DNA from: Neorhizobium sp. JUb45
GTDB lineage: Bacteria; Pseudomonadota; Alphaproteobacteria; Rhizobiales; Rhizobiaceae
Direction: 5' to 3'
NCBI RefSeq assembly: GCF_004343585.1
Contig: NZ_SLYW01000002.1
Location: 186,001 to 250,000 of the forward strand
Length of the DNA stretch: 64,000 nt
Shown: piece after piece, positions 45,414 to 54,421 of the stretch
Layout of the letters: each line of letters starts with the position of its first letter
Numbering within the stretch: position 1 is the first letter of the stretch
Translations under genes and position numbers: made by a program
The notes under the pieces: generated by a model
Database searches by the model: none
What the model was told of the DNA's origin: nothing
What the model saw: the letters and a program-made list of their open reading frames with translations, nothing else

Positions 45414-48323
45414 ATGACCGATAACGTTGAAAAGCTCGATTATTCGAAAACCCTCTATCTGCCCGAAACCGAATTCCCGATGCGCGCCGGCCTGCCGCAG
45501 AAGGAGCCGGAAACCGTTGCCCGCTGGCGCGAGATGGATCTCTACAAGAAGCTGCGCGCCTCCGCTGCCGGCCGGGAAAAATTCGTGCTGCACGATGGCC
45601 CTCCCTATGCCAACGGCAATATCCATATCGGCCACGCGCTGAACAAGATCCTGAAAGACGTCATCACCCGCTCGTTCCAGATGCGCGGTTACGATAGCAA
45701 CTACGTTCCCGGCTGGGATTGCCACGGCCTGCCGATCGAGTGGAAGATCGAGGAAGAGAATTACCGCGCCAAGGGCAAGGCAAAGCCTGACCTGAAGCAG
45801 CCCGACGCGATGATCGAATTCCGCAAGGAATGCCGCGCCTATGCTGAAAAGTGGATCAAGATCCAGGCGGAAGAGTTCAAGCGCCTCGGCATCGTCGGCG
45901 ATTTCGACAACCCGTATCTGACGATGAATTTTCACGCCGAAAGCCGCATCGCCGGCGAACTGCTGAAAATCGCCATGAGCGGACAGCTGTATCGCGGATC
46001 GAAGCCGATCATGTGGTCGGTCGTCGAGCGCACGGCGCTGGCCGAGGCCGAGGTCGAGTATCACGATTACGAGAGTGACACGATCTGGGTGAAGTTCCCG
46101 GTCGCCGGTGGCTCGGAAGAGTTGGCCGATGCCCACGTCGTCATCTGGACCACCACGCCCTGGACTATCCCCGGCAACCGCGCCATCGCGTTTTCGCCGA
46201 AGGTTGCTTACGGCCTCTATGAAGTCCTGACCGCCGAAAACGATTTTGGCCCGCGTCCGGGTGAAAAGCTGATCTTCGCCAATGGCCTGTCGGAAGAATC
46301 CGCCGCCAAGGCAAAGCTCACCTTCAAGAAGCTGCGTGACGTTTCTGCCGATGAACTCGGCGCCATCACCGCTGCCCATCCCCTCAAGGATCTCGGCTAC
46401 GACTTCATTGTCCCGCTTCTCGCCGGCGATCACGTCACCGACGATGCCGGCACTGGTTTCGTCCACACCGCGCCGTCTCACGGCCGCGAAGACTTTGACG
46501 CCTGGATGTCCTCGGCCAAGGAACTCGAAGCCCGCGGCATCGATCCGCGCATCCCGTTCCCGGTCGACGACAGCGGCACCTACACCGCCGATGCACCCGG
46601 TTTCGAGGGTGGCCGCGTCATGGATGACAACGGCAAGAAGGGCGATGCCAACGACCGCGTCATCAAGGCGCTGATCGAACGCAACGCGCTGTTTGCCCGC
46701 GGTCGCCTGAAACACCAGTATCCGCATTCGTGGCGCTCCAAAAAGCCGATCATCTTCCGCAACACGCCGCAGTGGTTCGTCTATATGGACAAGGACCTGA
46801 AGGACGGCACGACTTTGCGCACCCGCGCGCTTTCCGCCATCGACGACACCCGTTTCGTGCCCGCCGGTGGCCAGAACCGTCTGCGCGCCATGATCGAACA
46901 GCGCCCCGACTGGGTGCTTTCGCGCCAGCGCGCATGGGGCGTCCCGATCTGCGTGTTTGCCGATGAAGATGGCAATGTCCTGCAGGACGAAGCCGTTAAC
47001 GCCCGCATTCTCGAGGCCTTCGATGCCGAAGGTGCCGACGCATGGTTTGCCGCCGGCGCCAAGGAGCGTTTCCTCGGCAATCGCGAAGACGCGGCCAAGT
47101 GGACCCAGGTCATGGACATTCTTGACGTCTGGTTCGACTCTGGCTCGACTCACACGTTCACGCTGGAAGATCGTCCCGACCTGAAATGGCCGGCCGATGT
47201 CTATCTCGAAGGCTCCGACCAGCATCGCGGCTGGTTCCATTCCTCGCTTCTGGAATCGGCTGCCACCCGTGGCCGCGCGCCTTACGACACGGTCGTCACC
47301 CATGGTTTCACCATGGATGAAAAGGGCCAGAAGATGTCGAAATCGCTCGGCAATGTCGTGTCCCCGCAGGACGTGATGAAGGACAGCGGTGCCGATATCC
47401 TGCGCCTCTGGGTCATGACCACGGATTACTGGGAAGACCAGCGCCTCGGCAAGACGATCATCCAGACCAATGTCGATGCCTATCGCAAGCTGCGCAACAC
47501 CATTCGCTGGATGCTCGGCACGCTCGCACATGACGATGGCGAAGAGATCGCCTACGCGGAACTGCCCGAACTCGAAAAGCTGATGCTGCACCGCCTGTCC
47601 GAACTGGATGCGCTGGTGCGTGAGGGCTATGACGCATTCGAATTCAAGAAGATCGCCCGCGCCCTGATCGATTTCTCCAATATCGAACTGTCGGCCTTCT
47701 ATTTCGACATCCGCAAGGACGCGCTTTATTGCGACGCCCCGTCGTCGCTGCGCCGTCGCGCGGCGCTCGCCGTCATCCGCAAGATTTTTGAATGCACGGT
47801 GACGTGGCTGGCTCCCATGCTGCCGTTCACCACGGAAGAGGCATGGCTGTCGCTGAAAGCCGATGCGGTATCGGTCCATCTGGAACAGTTCCCAACCGTT
47901 CCTGCTGAATGGAAGAACGAAGCTGTTGCCGAAAAGTGGGCAAAGATCCGCAAGGTGCGCTCAGTCGTCACCGGCGCTCTGGAAATCGAGCGCAAGGACA
48001 AGCGTATCGGCTCGTCGCTGGAAGCGGCCCCGGTGGTTTATGTTGCCGATGCCGAATTGTTGAAGGCGCTGGAAGGCCTCGAATTCGAGGAAACCTGCAT
48101 CACCTCGGCGATCACGATCACCGCAGGTGAAGGCCCGGAAACGGCCTTCCGTCTGCCGGAAGTTCAGGGCGTGTCGGTCGAGCCGAAGCCTGCGGAAGGC
48201 GTAAAATGCGCCCGTTCGTGGCGGGTGACGACGGATGTCGGCTCCGATGCTGCCTATCCGGATGTTTCGGCACGTGATGCCGAGGCGCTGCATGAACTGG
48301 CCAGGCTCGGCAAGCTTGGTTGA
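45414..48323 (+). CDS. ileS: Isoleucyl-tRNA synthetase
   Basis: Charges tRNA-Ile. The 969-aa class I enzyme has the HIGH motif in [18 protein letters not shown] (near residue 65), the CP1 editing domain, and the KMSKS motif in [10 protein letters not shown] (near residue 641). The C-terminal end is unusual: where E. coli IleS has a zinc ribbon with two C-x2-C pairs, this reads KCARSWRV and [11 protein letters not shown], so three of four zinc ligands are lost. ATG 45414 is preferred over an upstream in-frame TTG. Not in an operon with the small genes, which run the other way. Confidence 0.98.
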   Translation: MTDNVEKLDYSKTLYLPETEFPMRAGLPQKEPETVARWREMDLYKKLRASAAGREKFVLHDGPPYANGNIHIGHALNKILKDVITRSFQMRGYDSNYVPGWDCHGLPIEWKIEEENYRAKGKAKPDLKQPDAMIEFRKECRAYAEKWIKIQAEEFKRLGIVGDFDNPYLTMNFHAESRIAGELLKIAMSGQLYRGSKPIMWSVVERTALAEAEVEYHDYESDTIWVKFPVAGGSEELADAHVVIWTTTPWTIPGNRAIAFSPKVAYGLYEVLTAENDFGPRPGEKLIFANGLSEESAAKAKLTFKKLRDVSADELGAITAAHPLKDLGYDFIVPLLAGDHVTDDAGTGFVHTAPSHGREDFDAWMSSAKELEARGIDPRIPFPVDDSGTYTADAPGFEGGRVMDDNGKKGDANDRVIKALIERNALFARGRLKHQYPHSWRSKKPIIFRNTPQWFVYMDKDLKDGTTLRTRALSAIDDTRFVPAGGQNRLRAMIEQRPDWVLSRQRAWGVPICVFADEDGNVLQDEAVNARILEAFDAEGADAWFAAGAKERFLGNREDAAKWTQVMDILDVWFDSGSTHTFTLEDRPDLKWPADVYLEGSDQHRGWFHSSLLESAATRGRAPYDTVVTHGFTMDEKGQKMSKSLGNVVSPQDVMKDSGADILRLWVMTTDYWEDQRLGKTIIQTNVDAYRKLRNTIRWMLGTLAHDDGEEIAYAELPELEKLMLHRLSELDALVREGYDAFEFKKIARALIDFSNIELSAFYFDIRKDALYCDAPSSLRRRAALAVIRKIFECTVTWLAPMLPFTTEEAWLSLKADAVSVHLEQFPTVPAEWKNEAVAEKWAKIRKVRSVVTGALEIERKDKRIGSSLEAAPVVYVADAELLKALEGLEFEETCITSAITITAGEGPETAFRLPEVQGVSVEPKPAEGVKCARSWRVTTDVGSDAAYPDVSARDAEALHELARLGKLG

Positions 48324-48466
48324 TCGGTCGGGCTGATTGAAATGCGACGGATGATTGCGCTTGGCGCAGTCATCCGTTAATCCTGCCTGAAATTGGCCGG
48401 ATTTTTCCGTCAGGCCGAGACAGGTATCGTTTTGCGTCGAGGACGGGCGCGGCTGGAAGGGTTTTG

Positions 48467-49093
48467 ATGAAGACGTCACAGGTGTTTCGTTCCGGCCTTG
48501 GTGTAACGGCCATCGTCGCGGTGCTCGCGGGTGTTTCTGGCTGCCAGAGCCCGACCTACGGAACCAGCAAGAGTGCTGCCGAACAGTTGGCTGATGACCT
48601 TGGAAGCGCCGTTTCCATTGGTGGCGGCGACAAGAAAAAGGACGTGCGGTACAATCCGCGTCCGGGTCTGGTCGTGGCCGGCAAGGGCGTAAGCGATCTG
48701 CCTGCGCCGCAGCAGTCCATGGCCAACCGCGAAAACAATCCGAATTGGGCTGAATCGCCGGAAGAGACCCGCCAGCGTCTGCGTGAAGAGGCCGCTGCCA
48801 ACGAAAACAATCCGCGTTACGTATCGCCGCTCACAGTCGGTAAGGGACAGGGCGGCCAGCTGACCGAAAGCCAGAAGTGGGAAGCTTTCCGTCAGGCCAA
48901 GGCAGAAGCCAAGTCCGGCAGCACGATCGGTTCCGGCCAGCGCCGTTTCCTGACCGATCCGCCGGCCGAATATCGTCAGGTCGATAATGCCGATGATCTC
49001 GGCGAACCGGAAAAGGTCAAGGAACGCCGCCGCAAGAAGGAAGCCGAAGCCAACGGCAAGCAGAATTCCGCCTGGTGGAAGCCGTTCCAGTAA
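48467..49093 (+). CDS. Hypothetical lipoprotein
   Basis: 208 aa. A lipoprotein signal peptide ends in the lipobox VSGC, with the Cys about 25 residues in. The mature part is hydrophilic, charged and probably unstructured, rich in Glu, Asn, Lys and Arg, with no domain I recognise. It follows ileS by 143 nt on the same strand and has its own terminator. Probably anchored in the outer or inner membrane leaflet; function unknown. Confidence 0.75.
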   Translation: MKTSQVFRSGLGVTAIVAVLAGVSGCQSPTYGTSKSAAEQLADDLGSAVSIGGGDKKKDVRYNPRPGLVVAGKGVSDLPAPQQSMANRENNPNWAESPEETRQRLREEAAANENNPRYVSPLTVGKGQGGQLTESQKWEAFRQAKAEAKSGSTIGSGQRRFLTDPPAEYRQVDNADDLGEPEKVKERRRKKEAEANGKQNSAWWKPFQ

Positions 49094-49102
49094 AGTCTTG
49101 AT

Positions 49103-49126
49103 GGCCGGGATTTTTCCCGGCCTCTC
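49103..49126 (+). terminator. Terminator after the lipoprotein gene
   Basis: Stem GGCCGGGA / TCCCGGCC with a TTTT loop, 9 nt after the stop, followed by pyrimidine-rich sequence. Confidence 0.65.
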
Positions 49127-49157
49127 TGTGTCTGGCAAAGCCCGGTTTCCCCTCCGT

Positions 49158-49243
49158 CGTCATCCTCGGGCTTGACCCGAGGACCCAAAGCCAAGCGCTC
49201 GGTGGGTGCCGCGTGGATTCTCGGGTCAAGCCCGAGGATGACG
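49158..49243. repeat. Intergenic palindrome, type D
   Basis: Perfect 24-bp arms (49158-49181 and 49220-49243; left arm begins CGTCATCCTCGGGCTTGACC) around a 38-nt spacer. This CGTCATCCTCGGGCTTGACCCGAG unit is a familiar dispersed palindrome in Rhizobiales genomes. It lies between convergent lipoprotein and tadA genes. Confidence 0.8.
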
Positions 49244-49277
49244 GAAGAGAGGTTGGCACCCTTTCCGTTGAGGCACC

Positions 49278-49730
49278 TTAGTCCCGCCGTGCTTTAAAAA
49301 AATCCGTCAAAATTTCCGCCGCCGCCGTTTCATTCAGGCCCGCATAGACATCCGGCACATGGTGGCAGGTCGGTGCCGCATAAAACTGCACACCGCTTTC
49401 CACCGCGCCGCCCTTGGGGTCGTGTGCGCCGTAATACAGTCGGCGGATGCGGGCGAACGAAATGGCCGCCGCGCACATGGTGCAGGGTTCCAGCGTCACG
49501 TAGAGATCGGCACCGCTCAGCCGCTCCTGCCCGAGTTCCTCGCAGGCCATGCGGATGGCGACGATTTCCGCATGCGCCGTCACGTCATTCGTCTCGCGCG
49601 TGCGGTTTCCGCCACGCCCGACAATGCGCCCGTCCATGACGATGACGGCGCCGATCGGCACTTCACCACGGTCGCCGGCATGTTTTGCCTCGACCAAAGC
49701 CTCGTCCATGAAACGATTTGTCCCCGTCAT
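49278..49730 (-). CDS. tadA: tRNA-specific adenosine deaminase
   Basis: Deaminates A34 of tRNA-Arg(ACG) to inosine. The 149-aa protein has the zinc/catalytic motif H53-A-E55 in VTAHAEIVAIR and P82-C83-x2-C86 in LEPCTMCAAAI. ATG 49730 gives a family-length protein. The frame is open upstream to 49781 but without support. Essential in most bacteria. Confidence 0.96.
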   Translation of the reverse strand: MTGTNRFMDEALVEAKHAGDRGEVPIGAVIVMDGRIVGRGGNRTRETNDVTAHAEIVAIRMACEELGQERLSGADLYVTLEPCTMCAAAISFARIRRLYYGAHDPKGGAVESGVQFYAAPTCHHVPDVYAGLNETAAAEILTDFFKARRD

Positions 49731-49886
49731 TGGGCGATTTCCTCTTAACCCGATCCACTCTAACTGGTAGGACGGGTTCAATCTGCGTCACCCGAAGCAC
49801 AAGGCAACGGGTATGATGCGACATAAACTCAACATGATCTGTCCGGTGTTACGCCGGAGATACATCACGCTTCAGGCAAACAACAA

Positions 49887-52064
49887 ATGAGCTTTAAAGA
49901 CAAGCCGAAGCGCGGCGGGCCCAAGCCCTTCGAGCGCGAAATCAAGCCCCGGTCCAACCCGAAGCCGCAAGCGGCCAAGGATGCACCGGTGAAAAAGGCC
50001 CCCCGCAAGCTGCCGGCAGCCCCGGCAACGGTGGAAGCCGATGGCAAGCCCGAGCGCATTTCTAAGATCCTTGCCCGCGTCGGCGTGGCATCGCGCCGCG
50101 ATATCGAGCGCATGATCATGGAAGGCCGCGTCACCCTCAATGGCAAGCTTCTGGAAACCCCGGTCGTCAACGTCACCTTCGAAGACAAGATCGAAGTGGA
50201 TGGCGTGCCGATCCGCGGCGTCGAGCGCACCCGCCTGTGGCTGTACCACAAGCCCGGCGGTCTGGTGACCACCAATTCCGATCCGGAAGGCCGTCCGACC
50301 GTTTTCGAAAACCTGCCGGACGATCTGCCGCGCGTGTTGTCCATCGGCCGCCTCGATATCAACACCGAAGGCCTGCTGCTGCTGACCAATGACGGCGGCC
50401 TGTCGCGCGTTCTCGAACTGCCGACCACCGGCTGGCTGCGCCGTTACCGCGTGCGCGCCCATGGTGAGGTAGATCAGGCGAAACTCGACACGCTGAAGGA
50501 CGGTATCGCCGTCGACGGCGTTCTCTACGGTTCCATCGAAGCGACACTCGACCGTTCCCAGGGCCGCAACGTGTGGATCACCATGGGTCTGCGCGAAGGC
50601 AAGAACCGCGAAATCAAGAACGTGCTCGGCGCGCTTGGTCTCGAGGTCAACCGACTGATCCGTATCTCCTACGGCCCGTTCCAGCTAGGTGATCTGGAAG
50701 AAGGTCGCGTCGTCGAGGTCAAGGGCCGCATGCTGCGCGATCAGCTTGGTCCGCGCCTCATTGCCGATGCCAAGGCCAATTTCGACGCGCCGATCTATGG
50801 CAATGCCGTCGATACCGAGGAAGCACCGGCGGCACGCGGTGGCAAGCCTGAACGTCAGGAGCGCCCCGACCGGAACGAGCGCCCGGCACGCGACGATCGC
50901 TCCGAGCGTGGAGACTGGAACCGTGAAAAGCCCGCAGAGCGTCGTTCCGACGATCGTTTTGGCGACAAGCCGCGTGGCCCCAAGCCCGCTGGCGATCGTG
51001 GGCCAAAAAGCTTTGGCAACAAGGGGCCAGGTGCCGCGCGTGGTGGTTTTGCCGATCGCGGCCGGGATGGCGAAGGCGAAGAGCGTCCCAAGAAGCGCCC
51101 GGCGCTCGGCACCAGCCGCACCGCCAATGTCTGGATGGCGCCCGGCGCCCGCCCGACCACCGATGACCGCGGCCGCAAGGTTTCCGCACGCAGCGAAGCC
51201 GAGCAGCTATTCAAGAAGCCGGCGCCGCAGAACGACCGCCCGATCGTCATCAATCGCGTCGAAGGCGACAGCGACTGGATCCGCGCCGACAGCCCGCCGG
51301 AACCGGAACGTGGCGACAAGCGCGGCGGTTTTGGCGACAAGCCACGTGGCGAACGTTCCTTCGGCGACAAGCCCCGCTTCGATCGCAAGCCCCGCGAAGA
51401 TGGCGACCGCCCACGCGGTGACCGTGGTGACCGTCCGGCAGGAGACCGCCCCCGTGGTGATCGCCCTTACGGCGACCGTCCGGCGCGTGGCGGCGAGCGT
51501 TCGTTCGACAAGCCGCGTGGCGAGGGCTCTTTTGGAGACAAGCCGCGTTTCGACCGCAAGCCGCGGGAAGAGGGTGATCGCCCGCGTGGTGATCGTCCCG
51601 CCGGTGACCGTCCATATGGTGACAAGCCACGTGGCGAACGCTCCTTCGGCGACAAGCCGCGTTTCGATCGCAAGCCACGCGAAGAGGGTGACCGCCCGCG
51701 CAGCGACAGGCCCCGCGGCGACCGTCCGTTCAGCGACCGACCGCGCGGAGATCGCGCGGATCGTGGCGAGCGTCCGGCGCGTGCCTTCGGTGGCGAGGGC
51801 CGTTCGGAGCGTCCGGCCGGTGATCGCCCTTACGGCGACCGCCCGCAGGGTGATCGTCCCCGCAGCGGCAAGCCCGGTGGCTTTGGCGGTGGCAAACCCG
51901 GTTTCGGCGGCAAGCCGGCCGGTGGCCGTGGCAAGCCCGGTGGTGGCAAGCCAGGTGGCGGAAAGTCCTTTGGCGGCAAGCCCGGCGGCGGTGGAAAACC
52001 CGGTGGTGCTCCCCGCTCCGGCGGACGACCAGGCGGGGCTAAGCCGCGCACGCCGAGAGGGTAA
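49887..52064 (+). CDS. rluB: RluB-like rRNA pseudouridine synthase with a long repetitive C-terminal tail
   Basis: RluB converts U2605 of 23S rRNA to pseudouridine. The N-terminal ~290 residues are typical: a basic leader, an S4 domain (ERISKILARVGVASRRDIE), and the RsuA/RluB catalytic core with the Asp in SIGRLDINTEGLLLLTNDG and closing REGKNREIKNVLGALG. The remaining ~430 residues are a highly repetitive, basic, disordered tail of GDRP, RGD and FGDKPRFDRKPRE units (three long copies near DNA 51358, 51531 and 51645) ending in a Gly/Lys/Pro-rich stretch. At 725 aa it is more than twice the length of E. coli RluB. The tail probably binds RNA. RsmD follows after 6 nt, forming an operon. RluB versus another RsuA-family member cannot be decided with certainty. 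Confidence 0.9.
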   Translation: MSFKDKPKRGGPKPFEREIKPRSNPKPQAAKDAPVKKAPRKLPAAPATVEADGKPERISKILARVGVASRRDIERMIMEGRVTLNGKLLETPVVNVTFEDKIEVDGVPIRGVERTRLWLYHKPGGLVTTNSDPEGRPTVFENLPDDLPRVLSIGRLDINTEGLLLLTNDGGLSRVLELPTTGWLRRYRVRAHGEVDQAKLDTLKDGIAVDGVLYGSIEATLDRSQGRNVWITMGLREGKNREIKNVLGALGLEVNRLIRISYGPFQLGDLEEGRVVEVKGRMLRDQLGPRLIADAKANFDAPIYGNAVDTEEAPAARGGKPERQERPDRNERPARDDRSERGDWNREKPAERRSDDRFGDKPRGPKPAGDRGPKSFGNKGPGAARGGFADRGRDGEGEERPKKRPALGTSRTANVWMAPGARPTTDDRGRKVSARSEAEQLFKKPAPQNDRPIVINRVEGDSDWIRADSPPEPERGDKRGGFGDKPRGERSFGDKPRFDRKPREDGDRPRGDRGDRPAGDRPRGDRPYGDRPARGGERSFDKPRGEGSFGDKPRFDRKPREEGDRPRGDRPAGDRPYGDKPRGERSFGDKPRFDRKPREEGDRPRSDRPRGDRPFSDRPRGDRADRGERPARAFGGEGRSERPAGDRPYGDRPQGDRPRSGKPGGFGGGKPGFGGKPAGGRGKPGGGKPGGGKSFGGKPGGGGKPGGAPRSGGRPGGAKPRTPRG

Positions 52065-52070
52065 GGCCAA

Positions 52071-52631
52071 GTGCGGATTGTAGGCGGTGAATTCCGCGGC
52101 CGCGCATTGGCTGCTCCGAAGTCGAACGATATCCGGCCGACCATCGACCGGACGCGCGAAAGCCTGTTCAACATCATCGGCCACGTTTATCCCGAGGCCG
52201 TTGATCAGTGCCGTGTTCTCGATCTTTTCGCCGGCACCGGCGCGGTGGGGCTTGAAGCCCTGTCGCGCGGCTGCCGTTCGGCGCTGTTCGTGGAGAATGG
52301 CGTCGAAGGTCGTGGCCTTCTGTGGGAAAACATCGAAAGCCTCGGCCTGCATGGCCGCGCCCGCATCCTGCGGCGCGATGCCACCAAGCTCGGCACGGCC
52401 AACAATATCGAGCCGTTCCAGTTCGTGTTCGCCGACCCGCCTTATGGCAAGGGGCTCGGCGAGGCGGCGCTTCTCTCCGCCCATGAGGGCGGCTGGCTGG
52501 CGCCCGGCGCGCTTGCAATTCTGGAAGAGCGTGCCGATGTAACGGTGACGGTCGATGCCTGTTTCAAGCCGCTCGAAAGTCGTTCCTTCGGCGATACGCG
52601 GATAGACTTCTTCCGCTACCAGCCGAGCTGA
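52071..52631 (+). CDS. rsmD: 16S rRNA (guanine966-N2)-methyltransferase RsmD
   Basis: Methylates N2 of G966 in 16S rRNA. The 186-aa protein has the RsmD opening MRIVGGEFRGRAL (GTG start), IRPTIDRTRESLFNII, SAM motif VLDLFAGTGAVGLEAL, and catalytic FADPPYGKGLGE (the DPPY form of the amino-methyltransferase motif). The GTG at 52071 is 6 nt after the pseudouridine synthase stop, so the two are probably co-translated. Confidence 0.95.
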   Translation: MRIVGGEFRGRALAAPKSNDIRPTIDRTRESLFNIIGHVYPEAVDQCRVLDLFAGTGAVGLEALSRGCRSALFVENGVEGRGLLWENIESLGLHGRARILRRDATKLGTANNIEPFQFVFADPPYGKGLGEAALLSAHEGGWLAPGALAILEERADVTVTVDACFKPLESRSFGDTRIDFFRYQPS

Positions 52632-52644
52632 GGATTTTTCTTCG

Positions 52645-53538
52645 ATGAACACCCGCCTCTCCATCCCGCATGCTTCGGCATTTCAGTCGGCCAGAGAGGC
52701 GGGAACAGAACCAAGGGTGGCGATCGCGTTTGGTGGCGGCGGTGCACGCGGCATCGCCCATATCCCCATCATCGAAGCGCTCGATGAACTCGGCATTCGC
52801 CCGGTGGCGATTGCCGGTTCCTCCATCGGCGCCATCATGGGCGCCGGCATGGCGGCCGGCATGCGCGGCCGCGAAATCCGCGATTATACCAAGGCAACCG
52901 TCGGCAACCGCCGCCTCATCGCCAACCGGCTCTGGGCACTCGGCCCGGCCAGCATGCGCGACCGCATCGGTGGCTTCAAGCTCGGCCATTTCAACCTCGA
53001 ACCGATCCTCGGCGCCTTTCTGCCGGCGGCCGTGCCGGAAAAATTCGACGCACTGCATATTCCGCTGAAGGTGACGGCGACGGATTATTACGGCCAGAAA
53101 GAGGTCATCCTCGAAGAAGGCGACCTGCTGCCGGCGATTGCTGCCTCCGCCGCCATTCCGGCGCTGTTCATGCCGGTGCATGTCAACGGCCGCATCATGG
53201 TCGATGGCGGCATTCTGAACCCCATCCCCTATGACCACCTTCTCGATCTCGCCGACATCGTCATCGGCGTCGATGTCGTCGGCGGCCCGGAAGGCGACGG
53301 CACCCATATGCCCAACCGCATCGACAGCCTTTTCGGCTCAAGCCAGCTGATGATGCAGGGCTGTATCGCGCTGAAACTGAAGCTGCACCCGCCCCACATT
53401 TTCCTGCGCCCCCGCGTCGCCCGCTTCGGCATTCTCGATTTTCACAAGGTGGGCGAGATCCTCGATGAGGCCAGCGAGATCAAGGACGAGCTGAAGCGCT
53501 CGATCGATGCCTTGTGGAAGGTGACGGCGAGCGGGTAG
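52645..53538 (+). CDS. Patatin-like phospholipase
   Basis: 297 aa with the patatin landmarks in order: oxyanion loop FGGGGARGIAH (residues 29-39), nucleophile S60 in AGSSIGAIMGAG (GxSxG), and D187 in IMVDGGILNP completing the Ser-Asp dyad. No signal peptide, so it is cytosolic or membrane-peripheral, as in RssA/YchK-like proteins. It starts 13 nt after rsmD on the same strand. Acyl hydrolase activity on phospholipids is expected; the target is unknown. Confidence 0.9.
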   Translation: MNTRLSIPHASAFQSAREAGTEPRVAIAFGGGGARGIAHIPIIEALDELGIRPVAIAGSSIGAIMGAGMAAGMRGREIRDYTKATVGNRRLIANRLWALGPASMRDRIGGFKLGHFNLEPILGAFLPAAVPEKFDALHIPLKVTATDYYGQKEVILEEGDLLPAIAASAAIPALFMPVHVNGRIMVDGGILNPIPYDHLLDLADIVIGVDVVGGPEGDGTHMPNRIDSLFGSSQLMMQGCIALKLKLHPPHIFLRPRVARFGILDFHKVGEILDEASEIKDELKRSIDALWKVTASG

Positions 53539-53618
53539 GGGGGCGTCTTGCAAACGCTCTGGAATACAGGCCTTGGACAGGCTATATTCGCGGCGAGCGC
53601 GTATAATTTGGACCGGCC

Positions 53619-53978
53619 ATGAGTGTCGTTGCAGAGATCTTGAAAAGGCCTGTGGCAGCGCCGGGGAGTTTTCCGGAGCTGACGATTTTGCTGGCGCGCA
53701 TTCGGCACGAATACGACCCGGTCGATGTCGTTCTTTACGGCAGCCAGGCTCGCGGTGAAGCTACCGCCCAAAGCGACTGGGACCTGAAGGTCATAGTCCC
53801 CGACGATGCTCCCGAAAGCTTGTTCTCGCCGATGCTGGGCTGGCGCGTTCAGGAAGGCTCAGGTGTCTACGCCGATGTGTCCTGTACGCGGCTGTCCGAT
53901 TTCCGTGCTGATCTAAGCGTTGCAAACTCGGCTGCAAGTCATATCGTTGATGACGGTATTGTTTTGAATGTCCGCTGA
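53619..53978 (+). CDS. MNT-domain nucleotidyltransferase (MntA-like antitoxin)
   Basis: 119 aa. The minimal nucleotidyltransferase signature is intact: G41-S42 to G46, then S52-D53-W54-D55 in YGSQARGEATAQSDWDLKV, with D86 a likely third acidic residue. In the HepT-MntA system the enzyme adds AMP to the HEPN toxin and silences it. A TATAAT box at 53602-53607, 12 nt before the ATG, and no clear Shine-Dalgarno suggest a nearly leaderless message. The gene overlaps the HEPN gene by 11 nt. Confidence 0.82.
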   Translation: MSVVAEILKRPVAAPGSFPELTILLARIRHEYDPVDVVLYGSQARGEATAQSDWDLKVIVPDDAPESLFSPMLGWRVQEGSGVYADVSCTRLSDFRADLSVANSAASHIVDDGIVLNVR

Positions 53979-54417
53979 TCTTCACATCGCAAATGCGTTG
54001 AGATTGGCTCATGAGGACATCGAAGCTGCTCGTGCGCTCTTCGCAATCGGCAACCGCAATGATGCATATCATACCCAACAGGCGGCAGAGAAAATCCTCA
54101 TCGCTCTTCTGACTTCTGAAGGAATTCGAGCTGAGCGGAAAGACGCGCACCGTCTCGATGTGCTGCAGGGGCTTCTACCCGATGCCAACTTGTTCAAGCC
54201 GCGTTTTTCGAGCGTTTTGTTCCTGACGATCTACGCCACGACGTATCGCTACCCGAAAGATGCCGGTCGTCTTCCGGCAAAGGCGGATCAGGCTGAACTT
54301 GGGGCGGCAATGGAAACCGTGGCGCAGATACTCAACGAGGTTGCTTCTCATTTCGGTTTCGGCCTGACGGCGAGCGACAGAATTCCGGCAACGTCCTCGA
54401 CACCACCCCGCCGCTGA
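53968..54417 (+). CDS. HEPN-domain protein (HepT-like toxin)
   Basis: 149 aa, helical. The HEPN core has the Rx4-6H RNase motif as R30-N-D-A-Y-H35, embedded in IGNRNDAYHTQQAAEKILIA, so the catalytic residues look intact. The C-terminal helices differ from short HepT proteins. Overlap with the MNT gene marks a two-gene toxin-antitoxin or phage-defence pair. The order (nucleotidyltransferase first) is common but not universal. Confidence 0.82.
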   Translation: MSADLHIANALRLAHEDIEAARALFAIGNRNDAYHTQQAAEKILIALLTSEGIRAERKDAHRLDVLQGLLPDANLFKPRFSSVLFLTIYATTYRYPKDAGRLPAKADQAELGAAMETVAQILNEVASHFGFGLTASDRIPATSSTPPRR

Positions 54418-54421
54418 TCCC

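Noticed and set aside
45342..47879. An 845-codon open frame antisense to ileS
   Set aside because: It mirrors the codon pattern of ileS (third-position GC), has no ribosome site and resembles no family, while ileS on the other strand is unmistakable.
51290..51760. A CRISPR-like or tandem repeat array
   Set aside because: The repeats are in frame inside the rluB-like gene, encode GDRP/FGDKP units, and vary in length and spacing; no cas genes.
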